DNA from: Bacteriovoracaceae bacterium | GTDB taxonomy: Bacteria > Bdellovibrionota > Bacteriovoracia > Bacteriovoracales > Bacteriovoracaceae | DNA: 64,000 nucleotides | Assembly (NCBI GenBank): GCA_947441615.1 | Contig: CANEUH010000019.1 | Location: forward strand, 18,226 to 82,225 | Direction: 5' to 3' | Shown: in pieces, positions 52,971 through 62,954 of the stretch | Layout: each line of letters begins with the position of its first letter | How positions within the stretch are numbered: position 1 is the stretch's first letter | Translations under genes and position numbers: made by a program | Notes under the pieces: model-generated | What the model was told of the DNA's origin: nothing | What the model saw: only the letters and a program-made list of their open reading frames with translations | The model's database searches: none

Positions 52971-54023
52971 AAGACTAAGAATCAACTTATTAAAGTTTAT
53001 TTCCGTTCCTTTGATAGTACGTGGATGAGGTTTCAGCTTCTCTAAGCTTTGAATCTTTTGATGCCAGCTCTTATCTAGGCGCTCGATCGGAAGTACGTTT
53101 TGATATAGCCGAAATCGCACTTCTTGTTCATGGAAATCCGGAAAAGGAAATATTAAAGACGGCATCGAGAACTTTCGAATCGCCATTGCTGTATTGTAAC
53201 CAAAAGTCCCGATATACAATTTGCTTACGGCCAAAACTTCTTCAAGGTCGTAGTTGCTTGGCAATACTTCAAACTCCAAAGTGGATTCTCCTTTTAACTC
53301 CGACCAAGGGCCCGGAAGCAGTAGAAGTTTTTCACTTTTATGATTTTGTAAGTAGTGAAGCACGTCTTTGAATCTTTCAAAAAACTCACTCATGTACCGT
53401 CCTCCTCCGCAGGATATGCATATGCGAGATGGATCTGTCACAGTATAACTTTTACTCGAGCTAACAGATCCGGTAAAATAAATCGGAATATTTTTGGATA
53501 TCACAGGCAGAATACTCAACTCTTTTTCTCCATGAACAAAAACGCCGTGATAGTATTTTCTTAGAATTTGATTTTTCTCTTCGCTCTCCTCCATCAAGTT
53601 TTCATTTAAAATATCTCGAATCGAAGAAAAGACTTTGACACTCGGATTAATAGACCGAAGACACTCCAACATGCCTTCAACTTCTTTATGAAATTTCATC
53701 CGTGCAAAAGGGAAGTATTCCGTAATCAACACATCAAATGATTGTCCACAGGTGGCGTGAATTAAATTCCTTCTCTTTGCCCAGACCGTGTCTATTTGCT
53801 CTCCGAAGGGAGAAGTCACATTTTCAGAATTTGGTGAAGACACAAAGGGTGGCAGCCGAACGTGAGTGAAACCGGGTCTTGAAATTGTTCGCCCCCAGTC
53901 TGTTCCTCCGTCTAGGAGCACGACCTCAAAGTCTTCTAACAAACTTTCAATAAGGTAGAGTGATCGGACAAGATGACCGACTCCCCATAGTGACTGGCAG
54001 TAAAACAGTACTTTCTTTTTCAT
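52962..54023 (-). CDS. MurG-like (GT-B) glycosyltransferase, copy 1
   Basis: A 353-residue protein beginning KKVLFYCQSLWGVGHLVRSL, the GT-B start with the GxGH motif. RICISCGGGRYMSEFF and GTFGYNTAMAIRKF are the donor-binding loops of the MurG/COG4671 group. It is paralogous to 59248-60363. Only 21 bp separate its start from the divergent radical-SAM gene, leaving no room for two independent promoters between them. Confidence 0.82.
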   Translation of the reverse strand: MKKKVLFYCQSLWGVGHLVRSLYLIESLLEDFEVVLLDGGTDWGRTISRPGFTHVRLPPFVSSPNSENVTSPFGEQIDTVWAKRRNLIHATCGQSFDVLITEYFPFARMKFHKEVEGMLECLRSINPSVKVFSSIRDILNENLMEESEEKNQILRKYYHGVFVHGEKELSILPVISKNIPIYFTGSVSSSKSYTVTDPSRICISCGGGRYMSEFFERFKDVLHYLQNHKSEKLLLLPGPWSELKGESTLEFEVLPSNYDLEEVLAVSKLYIGTFGYNTAMAIRKFSMPSLIFPFPDFHEQEVRFRLYQNVLPIERLDKSWHQKIQSLEKLKPHPRTIKGTEINFNKLILSLLN

Positions 54024-54044
54024 AAGAAGCTAGCTAAAACATAA

Positions 54045-55199
54045 ATGATGAATGAAATCTATCCGAACTATATCGCCTGGAGACTTAGTTATCAATGCAA
54101 TTACCGCTGCAAAGCCTGCTTCTTTTCTGAGGATGCCCTTAAATCCGTTCACTCTGGGCTCGACCCGCAAGAACTCTTAAACTTTCTTGATCGTACTGAA
54201 AAAAAATGGCGCATCGGTATTTCCGGGGGAGAGGCATTCTTCATCAAAGATTTTCTAGAACTCGCTGAAAAAATAACGCGAATCCATCAATTAGAGATTA
54301 ATACTAACCTTAGTCTGACTGGAAAAATTAATGAGTTCTCAGAACGCATAAACCCAAAATCAGTTCCAAAATTGATCGCAACTTATCACCCGCTTGATGA
54401 CGGCGAAAGAAATCGTCGCTCAACTTTCATTCAAAACTACATGAATCTCACCAAGAAGGGATTTACCACAGAAGCGGTTTTCGTTGTTACCCCTGAGCGC
54501 ATCGATCTATTTTACGAACTTTCTGACGAGTTTAAAACATATGACATTTCTCTTACTCCTAAACCATTTCGAGGTATTTGGAAGGGCAAAGAGTATCCAT
54601 ACGCCTTTGATCACGAAGCCAGAAAAGTTTTTGCGACGGTGCCAAACTCTACCCGAAGAATTCCTTTAAATTACCAAGGAGTGCTATGTCGTGCGGGCAG
54701 TAGCTGCTTACGGATTCATAACGATGGCACCATCACAAGATGTGGCGAATTACCATACGAGGACTACATCGTTAATAAGCAGGTCCATCTTGGGGACACC
54801 ATGCCTACTGCCGAAAACACCGTTCTAGGCTTCGTAAGTAGCTCACCCCAAGAAATACTCTACTCTGAAGCAAGGCCGTGCAAGTCAAGCATGTGTACAT
54901 GCTTTGGGAGGCACTTTACTGTTCTGAGTAGTGATCAAAAGAATTTTGTAAAAGGTATGCGAAATTTCATGAAAAATGAATATCTTGAGGCAAAAAATTT
55001 CTTTTTAAAAACTATTGAAGAAAATCCTACCCACGCGAGTGCCCATAATAATCTCGGGGTGGTTTACCACTATCTAGGTCAATCGATTTTGGCCAAAGAG
55101 TGTTTTCAAAAATCTCTCACTCTTAATAGTCGTAGCGAACTATTCAAGCAGAACCAAAATTCTGAGCAACCTCAGCTAACCCCTGACGTCTTGCAATAA
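54045..55199 (+). CDS. Radical SAM protein with C-terminal TPR, copy 1
   Basis: A 384-residue protein. CNYRCKACF near residue 18 is the CxxxCxxC 4Fe-4S/SAM site, and ISGGEAFFI follows as the SAM-binding GGE. Residues 210-290 hold extra cysteines (GVLCRAGSSC, TRCGE, PCKSSMCTCF) like a SPASM/twitch auxiliary cluster. Residues about 305-370 are a TPR (EYLEAKNFFLKTIEENPTHA). Peptide or sugar modification are both possible; no precursor peptide is visible. Confidence 0.85.
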   Translation: MMNEIYPNYIAWRLSYQCNYRCKACFFSEDALKSVHSGLDPQELLNFLDRTEKKWRIGISGGEAFFIKDFLELAEKITRIHQLEINTNLSLTGKINEFSERINPKSVPKLIATYHPLDDGERNRRSTFIQNYMNLTKKGFTTEAVFVVTPERIDLFYELSDEFKTYDISLTPKPFRGIWKGKEYPYAFDHEARKVFATVPNSTRRIPLNYQGVLCRAGSSCLRIHNDGTITRCGELPYEDYIVNKQVHLGDTMPTAENTVLGFVSSSPQEILYSEARPCKSSMCTCFGRHFTVLSSDQKNFVKGMRNFMKNEYLEAKNFFLKTIEENPTHASAHNNLGVVYHYLGQSILAKECFQKSLTLNSRSELFKQNQNSEQPQLTPDVLQ

Positions 55200-56294
55200 C
55201 TTTTCAATGAATTGTTTCCAGGCCATATACTCATTTTGCGTCGAGTAATTCGTAATGGCTTTTAGGGCACCTCTCCCTAGAATTTCGCCTAGTCCAGGAT
55301 TGGCCCTTAGCTCTGCGATCTTTTGGGAAAGTCCCACAATATCTCCTGGTCTCACTACTAGGCCGCTTTCTTGGTTTTTGACGATGTCTCCCATCGCTCC
55401 AGCACTCGTCACGATAATCGGTTTAGACAGTGACATGGCCTCCAGGAGAGTATTTGGACAGCCTTCGGAAAATAAACTTGGTTGGACGTAAATCTGGCAT
55501 TGATTTATATGCTTTAATACCTGCCCTCGGTTGCAGAATCCTGTGACTTCAACGCGATTCTTCAAACCGAAAAACTCAACTTGTTTTAAGAAAATCTCTT
55601 TTTCGTAACTTTTATCAAAATCACCAATGAGCTTTAAATGAAGCGGCTCATCTAGCAAAGAAATCGCTTCTAGCAAGTGATGAACTCCTTTCTTGAACTT
55701 GAATTTACCCGCACTAGCGACGACAAATTTGTCCTCTACATTTTGTTCGAATGGAGTCTCACACCAGGTATCTAAGCTATTGTGGATAACGATCGACTTC
55801 GTACTTTCTCCGAGCAAATCATGAGCGAGATCTCGCAGATCTGAACTCACACAGACAATCCCATCACTCAGCTCAAGAGTCAGCTTGAGGTGGGATAGCT
55901 TATCGCTTTGAAAAACAGCTTTACCTAGATCATTTCCTCTTACTGAAACAAGGGTCTTAATTCCGTATTTTTTTCCTAATAAGGCGCAGTGGTGTCCAAA
56001 GTGCGCAATGTAAAAACAGATCACTAAATCATAGGGATTCGTTGCTAATTCGTTATCAATCAATCGATAGATCTCTAGTTCCTGAGAGTCCTGTTGATAC
56101 TGACACTTATCCTTCTCTGTATTTGTATCTTCTTTAGTAAAAAAAACTGGCAATTCAATTTTTTGCATCACAAAAGAATCTTGTTCTACCATGTGAGATC
56201 GCGTTATAAGATTTTCAGCATTGGGCCTTGTAATGTGTAAAAGCTTAATATCAAAAGCTTCTCGCAAACGGCTTACGATGCGGTTGGCAGACAC
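55176..56294 (-). CDS. GT4 glycosyltransferase, start codon unclear
   Basis: At least 372 residues of a GT-B enzyme, with VASAGKFKFKKGVHHLLEAI and QPSLFSEGCPNTLLEAMSLS, the GT4 E-x7-E region. The GTG at 56294 is not the true start. The frame continues upstream with KILFITHEFPPQPGGVGVSA, the family N-terminus, as far as a stop at 56391-56393, without ATG, GTG or TTG. It either starts at ATT/ATC (56354-56381) or has lost its start. It converges with copy 1 of the radical-SAM gene, overlapping by 24 bp. Confidence 0.8.
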   Translation of the reverse strand: MSANRIVSRLREAFDIKLLHITRPNAENLITRSHMVEQDSFVMQKIELPVFFTKEDTNTEKDKCQYQQDSQELEIYRLIDNELATNPYDLVICFYIAHFGHHCALLGKKYGIKTLVSVRGNDLGKAVFQSDKLSHLKLTLELSDGIVCVSSDLRDLAHDLLGESTKSIVIHNSLDTWCETPFEQNVEDKFVVASAGKFKFKKGVHHLLEAISLLDEPLHLKLIGDFDKSYEKEIFLKQVEFFGLKNRVEVTGFCNRGQVLKHINQCQIYVQPSLFSEGCPNTLLEAMSLSKPIIVTSAGAMGDIVKNQESGLVVRPGDIVGLSQKIAELRANPGLGEILGRGALKAITNYSTQNEYMAWKQFIEKLLQDVRG

Positions 56295-56455
56295 CCCGAC
56301 TCCACCAGGCTGTGGAGGAAACTCATGGGTAATAAAAAGAATCTTTTTTTTGATAGGATTTTTAATAAGCTTGCCAATAATTGGGGTTATTTAAAGACTT
56401 ACCATTATTTATAACTTATTTGTATAATAATACTTAGTCACTCAAAGAGGTCAGC

Positions 56456-57598
56456 ATGGAGCATTTAAACAAGGCCTGTCCTGAGGTATCGTGGGTCATA
56501 ACTGGAACCTGTAATTTCTCTTGCCACTACTGCTCCACGGAAAAAGAATTTCTGGAGTACAATGACCGGCAAGCGAGCGAAGTAGCTCAAAAATTAATCT
56601 CTATTTTGGATCAGACCGACAAAGAGTGGCATGTGGTGATAACGGGGGGTGAACCGTTTGTCGTCAGAAATTTTCATGAAATCTGTCACCAGATCACGCA
56701 GAACCACTTAATCACGATCGATACGAACTTAAGTCTGGACAAGCCGATTGAGAATTTTATTCAAACGGTTAACCCCTCGAGGGTTCGTCAGCTGTATGGG
56801 GCCGTGCACATAGAAGAGCGAGCCAAACATGAGAGCCTTACGAAATTCGTGAATCGAATTCATCACCTCAAAAAGCACGGATTCCCATTAAAGATCAGCT
56901 ACGTCCTCGAGCCGAAGCTCTCTGTTCGCTTTTGGGACGATCATCAGTTCTTCAAAGAACATGATATTGAAATCGTTCCGAAGCCTTTTAAAGGAATCAT
57001 GGAACACGGATTCAGAAATCTTAAAATGGAATACTACGATCAGAAAACGAAAGAAATTCTCAGAGAGTTTGCCAAAACTAAATTAAAAACAACGGTCAGT
57101 GTGACCGGTGTACAGTGCAACTCTGGCAAAGATTTTATTAGGGTCATGCCGAACGGAGATGTGAAACGCTGCTACAATGCGACCAAATTAATGGGGAATG
57201 TCTTAGTGGATTCTTTTGAATTCAATTTAATGGCAAAAGAATGTGACGTTGCTATTTGCTGCCACAACGGATTGAAGCATGTTGAGTTTAAACCTGCCGA
57301 AAGAGAATTCCTCAACGCCATTATGTCCCTCAAGTTAGGAGAGTTCGTTCGCGCCAAGGAATCCCTCGAGACTGGGCTAAAGCTCGATCCTAACTTCGCG
57401 AGCGCTTATATTAATCTCGCCCATATTGCCATCCAAGAAAGGCAATATGAACTCGCCTCCACTCATCTCGAAAAGGCGAAAATGCTCAGCCCCGATCATC
57501 CCACTGTGAAGCACCATGAAGAGAAATTTAAGATGGGTGAGTTTGATAAAATTTACTTCACCAACACGATCTATTTCGAAAAAAGTCGAATGATGTAG
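56456..57598 (+). CDS. Radical SAM protein with C-terminal TPR, copy 2
   Basis: A 380-residue paralogue of 54045-55199. CNFSCHYCS near residue 20 binds the cluster and TGGEPFVV is the GGE motif. Later cysteines GVQCNSG, KRCYN and CDVAICCHNG form a twitch-like auxiliary site. The TPR (residues 280-365) reads LKLGEFVRAKESLETGLKLD and ASAYINLAHIAIQERQYELA. AGAGG precedes the ATG. It is joined to the ABC gene without a gap. Confidence 0.85.
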   Translation: MEHLNKACPEVSWVITGTCNFSCHYCSTEKEFLEYNDRQASEVAQKLISILDQTDKEWHVVITGGEPFVVRNFHEICHQITQNHLITIDTNLSLDKPIENFIQTVNPSRVRQLYGAVHIEERAKHESLTKFVNRIHHLKKHGFPLKISYVLEPKLSVRFWDDHQFFKEHDIEIVPKPFKGIMEHGFRNLKMEYYDQKTKEILREFAKTKLKTTVSVTGVQCNSGKDFIRVMPNGDVKRCYNATKLMGNVLVDSFEFNLMAKECDVAICCHNGLKHVEFKPAEREFLNAIMSLKLGEFVRAKESLETGLKLDPNFASAYINLAHIAIQERQYELASTHLEKAKMLSPDHPTVKHHEEKFKMGEFDKIYFTNTIYFEKSRMM

Positions 57599-59251
57599 AT
57601 GCGTACAAAAATTAAGCTCTTATGGAAACTCCTAGAGATCTCAGAAAAGAGGAAGATGCTTCTTCTGTTTTTAGGAATGTTTCTTTCATCGTTATTCGAA
57701 TTCCTGAGCATCGGTAGCCTCGTGCCTTTTTTGGTAAATCTCACTGCGAATACATTTTCAGGCAGCACTGCTCTTTCACAAAGTTTGATTTCACTCTTTG
57801 ATGAGGTTTCACCGGACTGGATTCCGGTTTTTATTTTTTTCCTTGTTTCCTGTAAGTTTATCGTCACGACTTTAACTCACTCGGCCCAGGCGAGCTTGGG
57901 GAAATCACTCCAGCTTCGCTTGGCGCTCACACTATATGAGCGGTTTATTCACCTTCCTCTACCGGAAGCCGAGGCGACGCACCAGGTATCCATTAGTCGA
58001 CTAATGGAGGACACGGACCATACGAGTAATGAGTTTTTTAAAAATTTTTGTTGGCTCATCCATCACTCATTTTTAAGTATCTCGTTAGTTACCCTCATGC
58101 TACTGAACTCCGCTGCCGCCTTCGGCGGTGGACTCTTGTTGTGTCTCACTTCTATTTTAGTTTATCTCATCTTCATTCGGCCTAAGTTCTCAGAGTTGGC
58201 GACAAGAAGACTCACGCTGAAAAAAACTGTCATGACACTTATAGATACATTTCACCATAACATCATCGAAGCTCAAGCTTTTAAGATGAAACATCAGTTA
58301 CTAAGAAACTTTGGCTTCGCATACGAGACACTCGTCGATGTGAATCGAAGTAAACTGCTGTCTCAGCTCAATGCAAGGCCTGTGGTGGAGTTTTGTGGGG
58401 TGATCTTGATTCTAGTTTCTTATTATCTTATTTCTTTACACTACGATGATCCAGGAGCTCCCCTGGTGCATCTTTCAATGCTCACCATCATTTTAATGAG
58501 GCTAGCTCCCTCCGTCGCTAAAATCTATGGCTCGTTGAATGCGATAATTTTTTCTAGGCCCTATCTCGAAGAACTGGATCAATTTCTAAATCGATCAAAC
58601 CGCAACGGGTCGATGGATGAGCTTCCGTCGAGAGAAGTCTCTAGCATTGAATTTGAAAATGTTAGCTTTCAATATGAGGCGAGAAGCGCACCACAAAATC
58701 TCAATCTAAGTATTCATTCACCTGGCCTCTACTTCCTCCAGGGCCCAAACGGCTCAGGTAAAACGACGGTGTTGAAAATAATGGCAGGACTTTTGAGACC
58801 CACGACCGGAAAAGTTATCATCAATCAAGATCCACTATTCCTCCAGCATTTTATTCCTCATTTTAGCTTCCTCGGACAAGACGTTTTTTTGTTTTCCGGC
58901 AGCATCAAAGACAATGTCACCATACATGAAAAAGTCAGTGATCCTGAGTGGGAAAATTTTCTCGAGGAGTTTGAACTCGAGTCTTTGATCAATGTGCACT
59001 CGAGCATCAGTTTCAATGGGAAAGAGTGTTCCGGCGGCGAAAAGAAGCTCATCGGACTAGCTCGCGCACTATTTCAAAAGAGTCATTTCGTTTTACTCGA
59101 TGAACCCCTCGCCTCGCTAGATCAAAGAAAACGTCACCTAATTTTAAACATATTAAAAAAACATTCTCTGACACGAATTATTTTCATGACGGGTCATCAA
59201 TCTCTCGATGAGAATTTTTTTACTCAGACTTTTACGATCAAATCAGAATGA
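57599..59251 (+). CDS. ABC flippase/exporter, fused permease-ATPase
   Basis: A 550-residue half transporter. The six-helix permease begins with LSSLFEFLSIGSLVPFLVNL, typical of the PglK/MsbA-like group moving lipid-linked oligosaccharides. The ATPase has GPNGSGKTTVLK (Walker A), CSGGEKKLIGLARAL and FVLLDEPLASLD (Walker B). There is no N-terminal peptidase domain, which argues against a bacteriocin exporter. The start abuts the radical-SAM stop, and the end overlaps the next gene by an ATGA. Confidence 0.88.
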   Translation: MRTKIKLLWKLLEISEKRKMLLLFLGMFLSSLFEFLSIGSLVPFLVNLTANTFSGSTALSQSLISLFDEVSPDWIPVFIFFLVSCKFIVTTLTHSAQASLGKSLQLRLALTLYERFIHLPLPEAEATHQVSISRLMEDTDHTSNEFFKNFCWLIHHSFLSISLVTLMLLNSAAAFGGGLLLCLTSILVYLIFIRPKFSELATRRLTLKKTVMTLIDTFHHNIIEAQAFKMKHQLLRNFGFAYETLVDVNRSKLLSQLNARPVVEFCGVILILVSYYLISLHYDDPGAPLVHLSMLTIILMRLAPSVAKIYGSLNAIIFSRPYLEELDQFLNRSNRNGSMDELPSREVSSIEFENVSFQYEARSAPQNLNLSIHSPGLYFLQGPNGSGKTTVLKIMAGLLRPTTGKVIINQDPLFLQHFIPHFSFLGQDVFLFSGSIKDNVTIHEKVSDPEWENFLEEFELESLINVHSSISFNGKECSGGEKKLIGLARALFQKSHFVLLDEPLASLDQRKRHLILNILKKHSLTRIIFMTGHQSLDENFFTQTFTIKSE

Positions 59252-60363
59252 CAATAAAAAAAATCGTCATCATGTATCATCACCATGGTTCCTACGGCCA
59301 CACTCGTCGGATTCTTCATTTCATTGCGGCGTTGAAAAATTTACCTCTTGAAATAGTCATCATCGCAGGTGGAGAGCTGACTCCTTTCATGCACCCTCTC
59401 TTTCCCACATCAGTGAAACTTGTCGAATTACCACCTTTGATATCTGATGGCCACTTCAAACATCTTCGTCCAGTCAATACGGCGCTGACTCTGAATGAGA
59501 CGAAAGGCCAGAGATTAGATCTCATCAAAAAAATAATTCGCACGGAAGCGCCCGACATATTATGCTGTGAATTTTTCCCCTTCGGCCGGCATCAAATCGC
59601 TGAAGAATTCACGACCGCGATCCAACTGGTTCGGGAGCAACAGAAAAAGACTTTTGTCATCAGCACCATGAGAGATCTCTTGGGAGTTCATCTTTCGAAA
59701 GAAAAAAAAGAATTGATTGGCAGGTATTCTCAGCTCTTTGATGACATCCTGGTGCATGGAGACAAAGATTTTCTTAGTTTTGACCAAGAGCTCATACCAT
59801 TGATTCAAGATAAAATTTTTTATACGGGCTATCTCACTCATGCTCCCCCTTTGCAAAGAAAGATACACTCACCAAAGAGGATCCTTGTGTCCATGGGTGG
59901 CGGCCGTGATGGGGAGAAAATCATTGAGATCATTTTTCAGTTAGCACAAGCACTCCCTCAACATCATTTTAAATTAATTACCGGTGAATTTAGTCCGCCT
60001 AACGATTTACCAAAATCTGCGAATGTTGAAGTTTTAACATTGGGCCCTGATCTCTTGCAAGAGCTTAAGCGAGCTCATTTTTTTATATCGATGTGTGGGT
60101 ATAATACTTTTTGCGAGGCCTATCTCAGTCAGATTCCGACACTTTTTATTCCAAGAGATTTTGAACCCGAACAACTATTGCGGGCCCGTGAGGCATCACT
60201 TAAAGTTGAGTGGATGAGTTACATCCCCTTAAGCAAGCTCACGGTTGAAGCGATTTTCACAAAAATCCAGAATGATTTTCTTGAGATTACAGATATTTAC
60301 CCAATTAACATGAGTGGCCTAGAGAATGTCCAGCAATACTTTAGAAAACTTTTAAGTTGTTAA
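59248..60363 (+). CDS. MurG-like (GT-B) glycosyltransferase, copy 2
   Basis: A 371-residue paralogue of the 52962-54023 protein. YHHHGSYGHTRRILHFIAAL gives the GxGH-type start, and ILVSMGGGRDGEKIIEI and FISMCGYNTFCEAYLSQIP the donor site. It is translationally coupled to the ABC gene (ATGA). The pairing with radical-SAM/TPR copy 2 and the flippase suggests addition of a sugar before export. Confidence 0.82.
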   Translation: MTIKKIVIMYHHHGSYGHTRRILHFIAALKNLPLEIVIIAGGELTPFMHPLFPTSVKLVELPPLISDGHFKHLRPVNTALTLNETKGQRLDLIKKIIRTEAPDILCCEFFPFGRHQIAEEFTTAIQLVREQQKKTFVISTMRDLLGVHLSKEKKELIGRYSQLFDDILVHGDKDFLSFDQELIPLIQDKIFYTGYLTHAPPLQRKIHSPKRILVSMGGGRDGEKIIEIIFQLAQALPQHHFKLITGEFSPPNDLPKSANVEVLTLGPDLLQELKRAHFFISMCGYNTFCEAYLSQIPTLFIPRDFEPEQLLRAREASLKVEWMSYIPLSKLTVEAIFTKIQNDFLEITDIYPINMSGLENVQQYFRKLLSC

Positions 60364-60527
60364 GCCATCGATTAAGCTCAGGACGAAAGACTGCCTAGAA
60401 TTTGTCATTAGAAGTATCATGCAGCAGGCATAGCTAAATACTAAAAAGCCCACCTGTTTTGGTCGATACGTCTTTAATGTCTTTAAGCTATTAATTTTTT
60501 TTAAATTCGACCGATTAATAAAGTGTT

Positions 60528-62954
60528 ATGCACAAATACTTGGTTTTCTTGTCGCTCATTTTGCTCACCGCTTGTAATCCTTTTTTTAAGGATAGTGAAA
60601 GTATTATCCCTGATCCTGCCGGCAACACTGATGGAAATGAAAGCAGTAACACCGTTGAATTAAATTTCACTTCTAGTGCCGACTACACATCTGATCCCAA
60701 CATCGAATTTCTTCCCACCGGTGCTCATATCGCTCAAAATCCAACGCCGATTGATGGCACGCTTGACTCGGCCCCTGAATACGCTGAAGGAGTGGCCAGC
60801 AACACCAGCTATACCTCAGGCATAACACTCAACACTGTCCCAACAAGTACGCTTGGCGCTACTACGACTCCGCAATGGGCTAACCTCGTTGGCTACTTCA
60901 CTTTTGATGCCACCGTTGGGGGCAATTCAAAGGGCAGTCTCTCGATGACGACGAGTAACGCTTCAGTAAATAGTCTCTTAAAAGTCTCTGGGAATTCATC
61001 GGTCGATCTTACTGATAGAGATGGCTTTGTTTCGATCAATGATCACAGCGACATCGATTTCACTGATGAGTTTAGTATTTCTTTTTGGTTTCATATGATC
61101 CAGAACTCTATTTCTCGTCGAATATTGATGAAAGGAGGTTCAGGAAACGCATCGCCATATACTCTTCTCTACAATTCCTGCGCAGCAAATACTGCGACTC
61201 TCTCACTTGTGTTGAATGGCACAGCGGTTATCACTACTCCCTGCATCGACTTCACAAAAACCTGGAACCATATCGCTGTCACTTATCAAAAATGGCTCGG
61301 CAACAGCCAAGCCAAAATTTATCTCGATGGTGAAGTGATAGGGTCTGGAACGTTCACAACGTCTTTAAACACAAATAATATGCCACTGGTCTTTTCCGGC
61401 GGAGAAGAATTTACAAGTGGCTATTATAAATTAGCGATGGTGATGGACGAATTGATGCTCTGGAATACCGGACTATCCACTGAGGAGATAAAAGAAGTCT
61501 TTACTAAGCAAAGAGCAAACTATGGAGAATACACTTCAAAAGTCATCAATTATGGGTCAACAAAAACTCATAGCACCTTTTCCTGGGTCACTGATCTTCC
61601 TTACGGCAAAGAACTCCCGGCCGATCGGTTAAGTGAAAAAACTAGCGACTACTCCGCTCTCGTGGGCTCCACTGGAAGTCTCAATGACGACAATCTTTTA
61701 TATAACTTAGAAGTCTATTATGATTTTAATGGCACTCTAGGTCCAGTCTCTACTGGAACAATCATCAACGATAAATCGGGTTTTGCGAAACACTTTTCCA
61801 CATCCGCGGGAACGATTAGGGCGAAGACTCGCTTTAGAGAAGGAATTACAGGGTACCACACACTTTCTGGTCTTGCGATGGCTGCACCTATGACATTCTC
61901 GATGTGGGTTGCGCCCACCTACCATACAAATCTTAATCTATTCGTAAATAGTAGTTCAAATAATGAGGTCAGAATCATTCTTCAACGTTTTCCGACAAGC
62001 AGGTTGTATTTCATAGTCAATACGGCTGCCAATACTGATTCGACTCTCACGTGTACTGAAATTAAATTATCAAAAGACGGCATGATGCATATTGCAGCTA
62101 CTTTCGATGCCACCTCACTCAAACTTTATGTCAATGGTAATCTCTGTCAATCTGCCTATGGCAAAAATAATACTTTTTCCACTACGACTTTGACGAGTCA
62201 ATTCGGCTTAAACTCGGGATTAATGGATGAATTCGCAATCTGGCGACGAGAGCTTCGTGCCGCAGAAATCATGCAGCTCTACAAAAGAGGATCTTCCACC
62301 GCGAAATTCCAAGTGCGCTCTTGTAATGACCCACTTTGTAGCGGTGAATCCTGGATGGGTCCCGATGGCAGCAGTAACACTTTCTTCTCCGAACTCTACA
62401 ACGCCGATGATGGCTTCCATGCTGGTCTCTTAAGTGCAAGCTCTAAGACACTTGATTCCAAACCCGTCATAACTTTTGCTGACTTTCCCACTCCTCCTGC
62501 GGATGCTCAGTACTTTCAGTGGCGAGCGATTTTGGAGAGCTTTGTTGATGAAACGAACTGTGATGGTAGCTTTTGTAAACCTCTCATTCAATCCGTGGTA
62601 ACCTCGGATGCAGTGACCATTTATCCGCTTGATCGGTATTATGTGCAGAACGCCGCCGGTATTCGTTTCTCCAAAATAAAATACTTAGTGATCACTGAAG
62701 GCGTGGAAGCGGGCTGTACCCACCGATACCGATTATCCAATAACGCAGGAGCGAGCTTTTTATATTACAACGGCAGTGCCTGGGTTCCATCATTGAGCGA
62801 TACAGATGCATCCAGCATCCTACAAGTCATGTCACGAATCTCAAGCTTCCCGACCCCGACAGGTGGAGGAGAATTCGTGATAAGAAGTATTATCCAATCT
62901 GATGGCATTAGTGATTGCTCGATTGAGAAAATCACCCTTGAAAGAGAAAACTAA
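60528..62954 (+). CDS. Lipoprotein with two LamG/concanavalin-like domains
   Basis: An 808-residue lipoprotein with lipobox LTAC (Cys16). Two laminin-G-like lectin domains: residues about 165-320 (DEFSISFWFH, ITVTYQK-like WNHIAVTYQKWLG, LDGEV) and about 395-590 (GLAMAAPMTFSMWVAPTY, MHIAATFDATSLKLYVNGNL). Each ends with a MDELMLW/MDEFAIW strand. A disulfide-rich C-terminal part follows. It probably binds glycans at the cell surface, possibly the product of the preceding cluster. Confidence 0.82.
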   Translation: MHKYLVFLSLILLTACNPFFKDSESIIPDPAGNTDGNESSNTVELNFTSSADYTSDPNIEFLPTGAHIAQNPTPIDGTLDSAPEYAEGVASNTSYTSGITLNTVPTSTLGATTTPQWANLVGYFTFDATVGGNSKGSLSMTTSNASVNSLLKVSGNSSVDLTDRDGFVSINDHSDIDFTDEFSISFWFHMIQNSISRRILMKGGSGNASPYTLLYNSCAANTATLSLVLNGTAVITTPCIDFTKTWNHIAVTYQKWLGNSQAKIYLDGEVIGSGTFTTSLNTNNMPLVFSGGEEFTSGYYKLAMVMDELMLWNTGLSTEEIKEVFTKQRANYGEYTSKVINYGSTKTHSTFSWVTDLPYGKELPADRLSEKTSDYSALVGSTGSLNDDNLLYNLEVYYDFNGTLGPVSTGTIINDKSGFAKHFSTSAGTIRAKTRFREGITGYHTLSGLAMAAPMTFSMWVAPTYHTNLNLFVNSSSNNEVRIILQRFPTSRLYFIVNTAANTDSTLTCTEIKLSKDGMMHIAATFDATSLKLYVNGNLCQSAYGKNNTFSTTTLTSQFGLNSGLMDEFAIWRRELRAAEIMQLYKRGSSTAKFQVRSCNDPLCSGESWMGPDGSSNTFFSELYNADDGFHAGLLSASSKTLDSKPVITFADFPTPPADAQYFQWRAILESFVDETNCDGSFCKPLIQSVVTSDAVTIYPLDRYYVQNAAGIRFSKIKYLVITEGVEAGCTHRYRLSNNAGASFLYYNGSAWVPSLSDTDASSILQVMSRISSFPTPTGGGEFVIRSIIQSDGISDCSIEKITLEREN

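Noticed and set aside
50276..60527. A RiPP pathway with a hidden precursor peptide
   Set aside because: I read the gaps at 56295-56455 and 60364-60527 and the cluster ends. No conserved short ORF with a Shine-Dalgarno was found, and the ABC protein lacks a peptidase domain.
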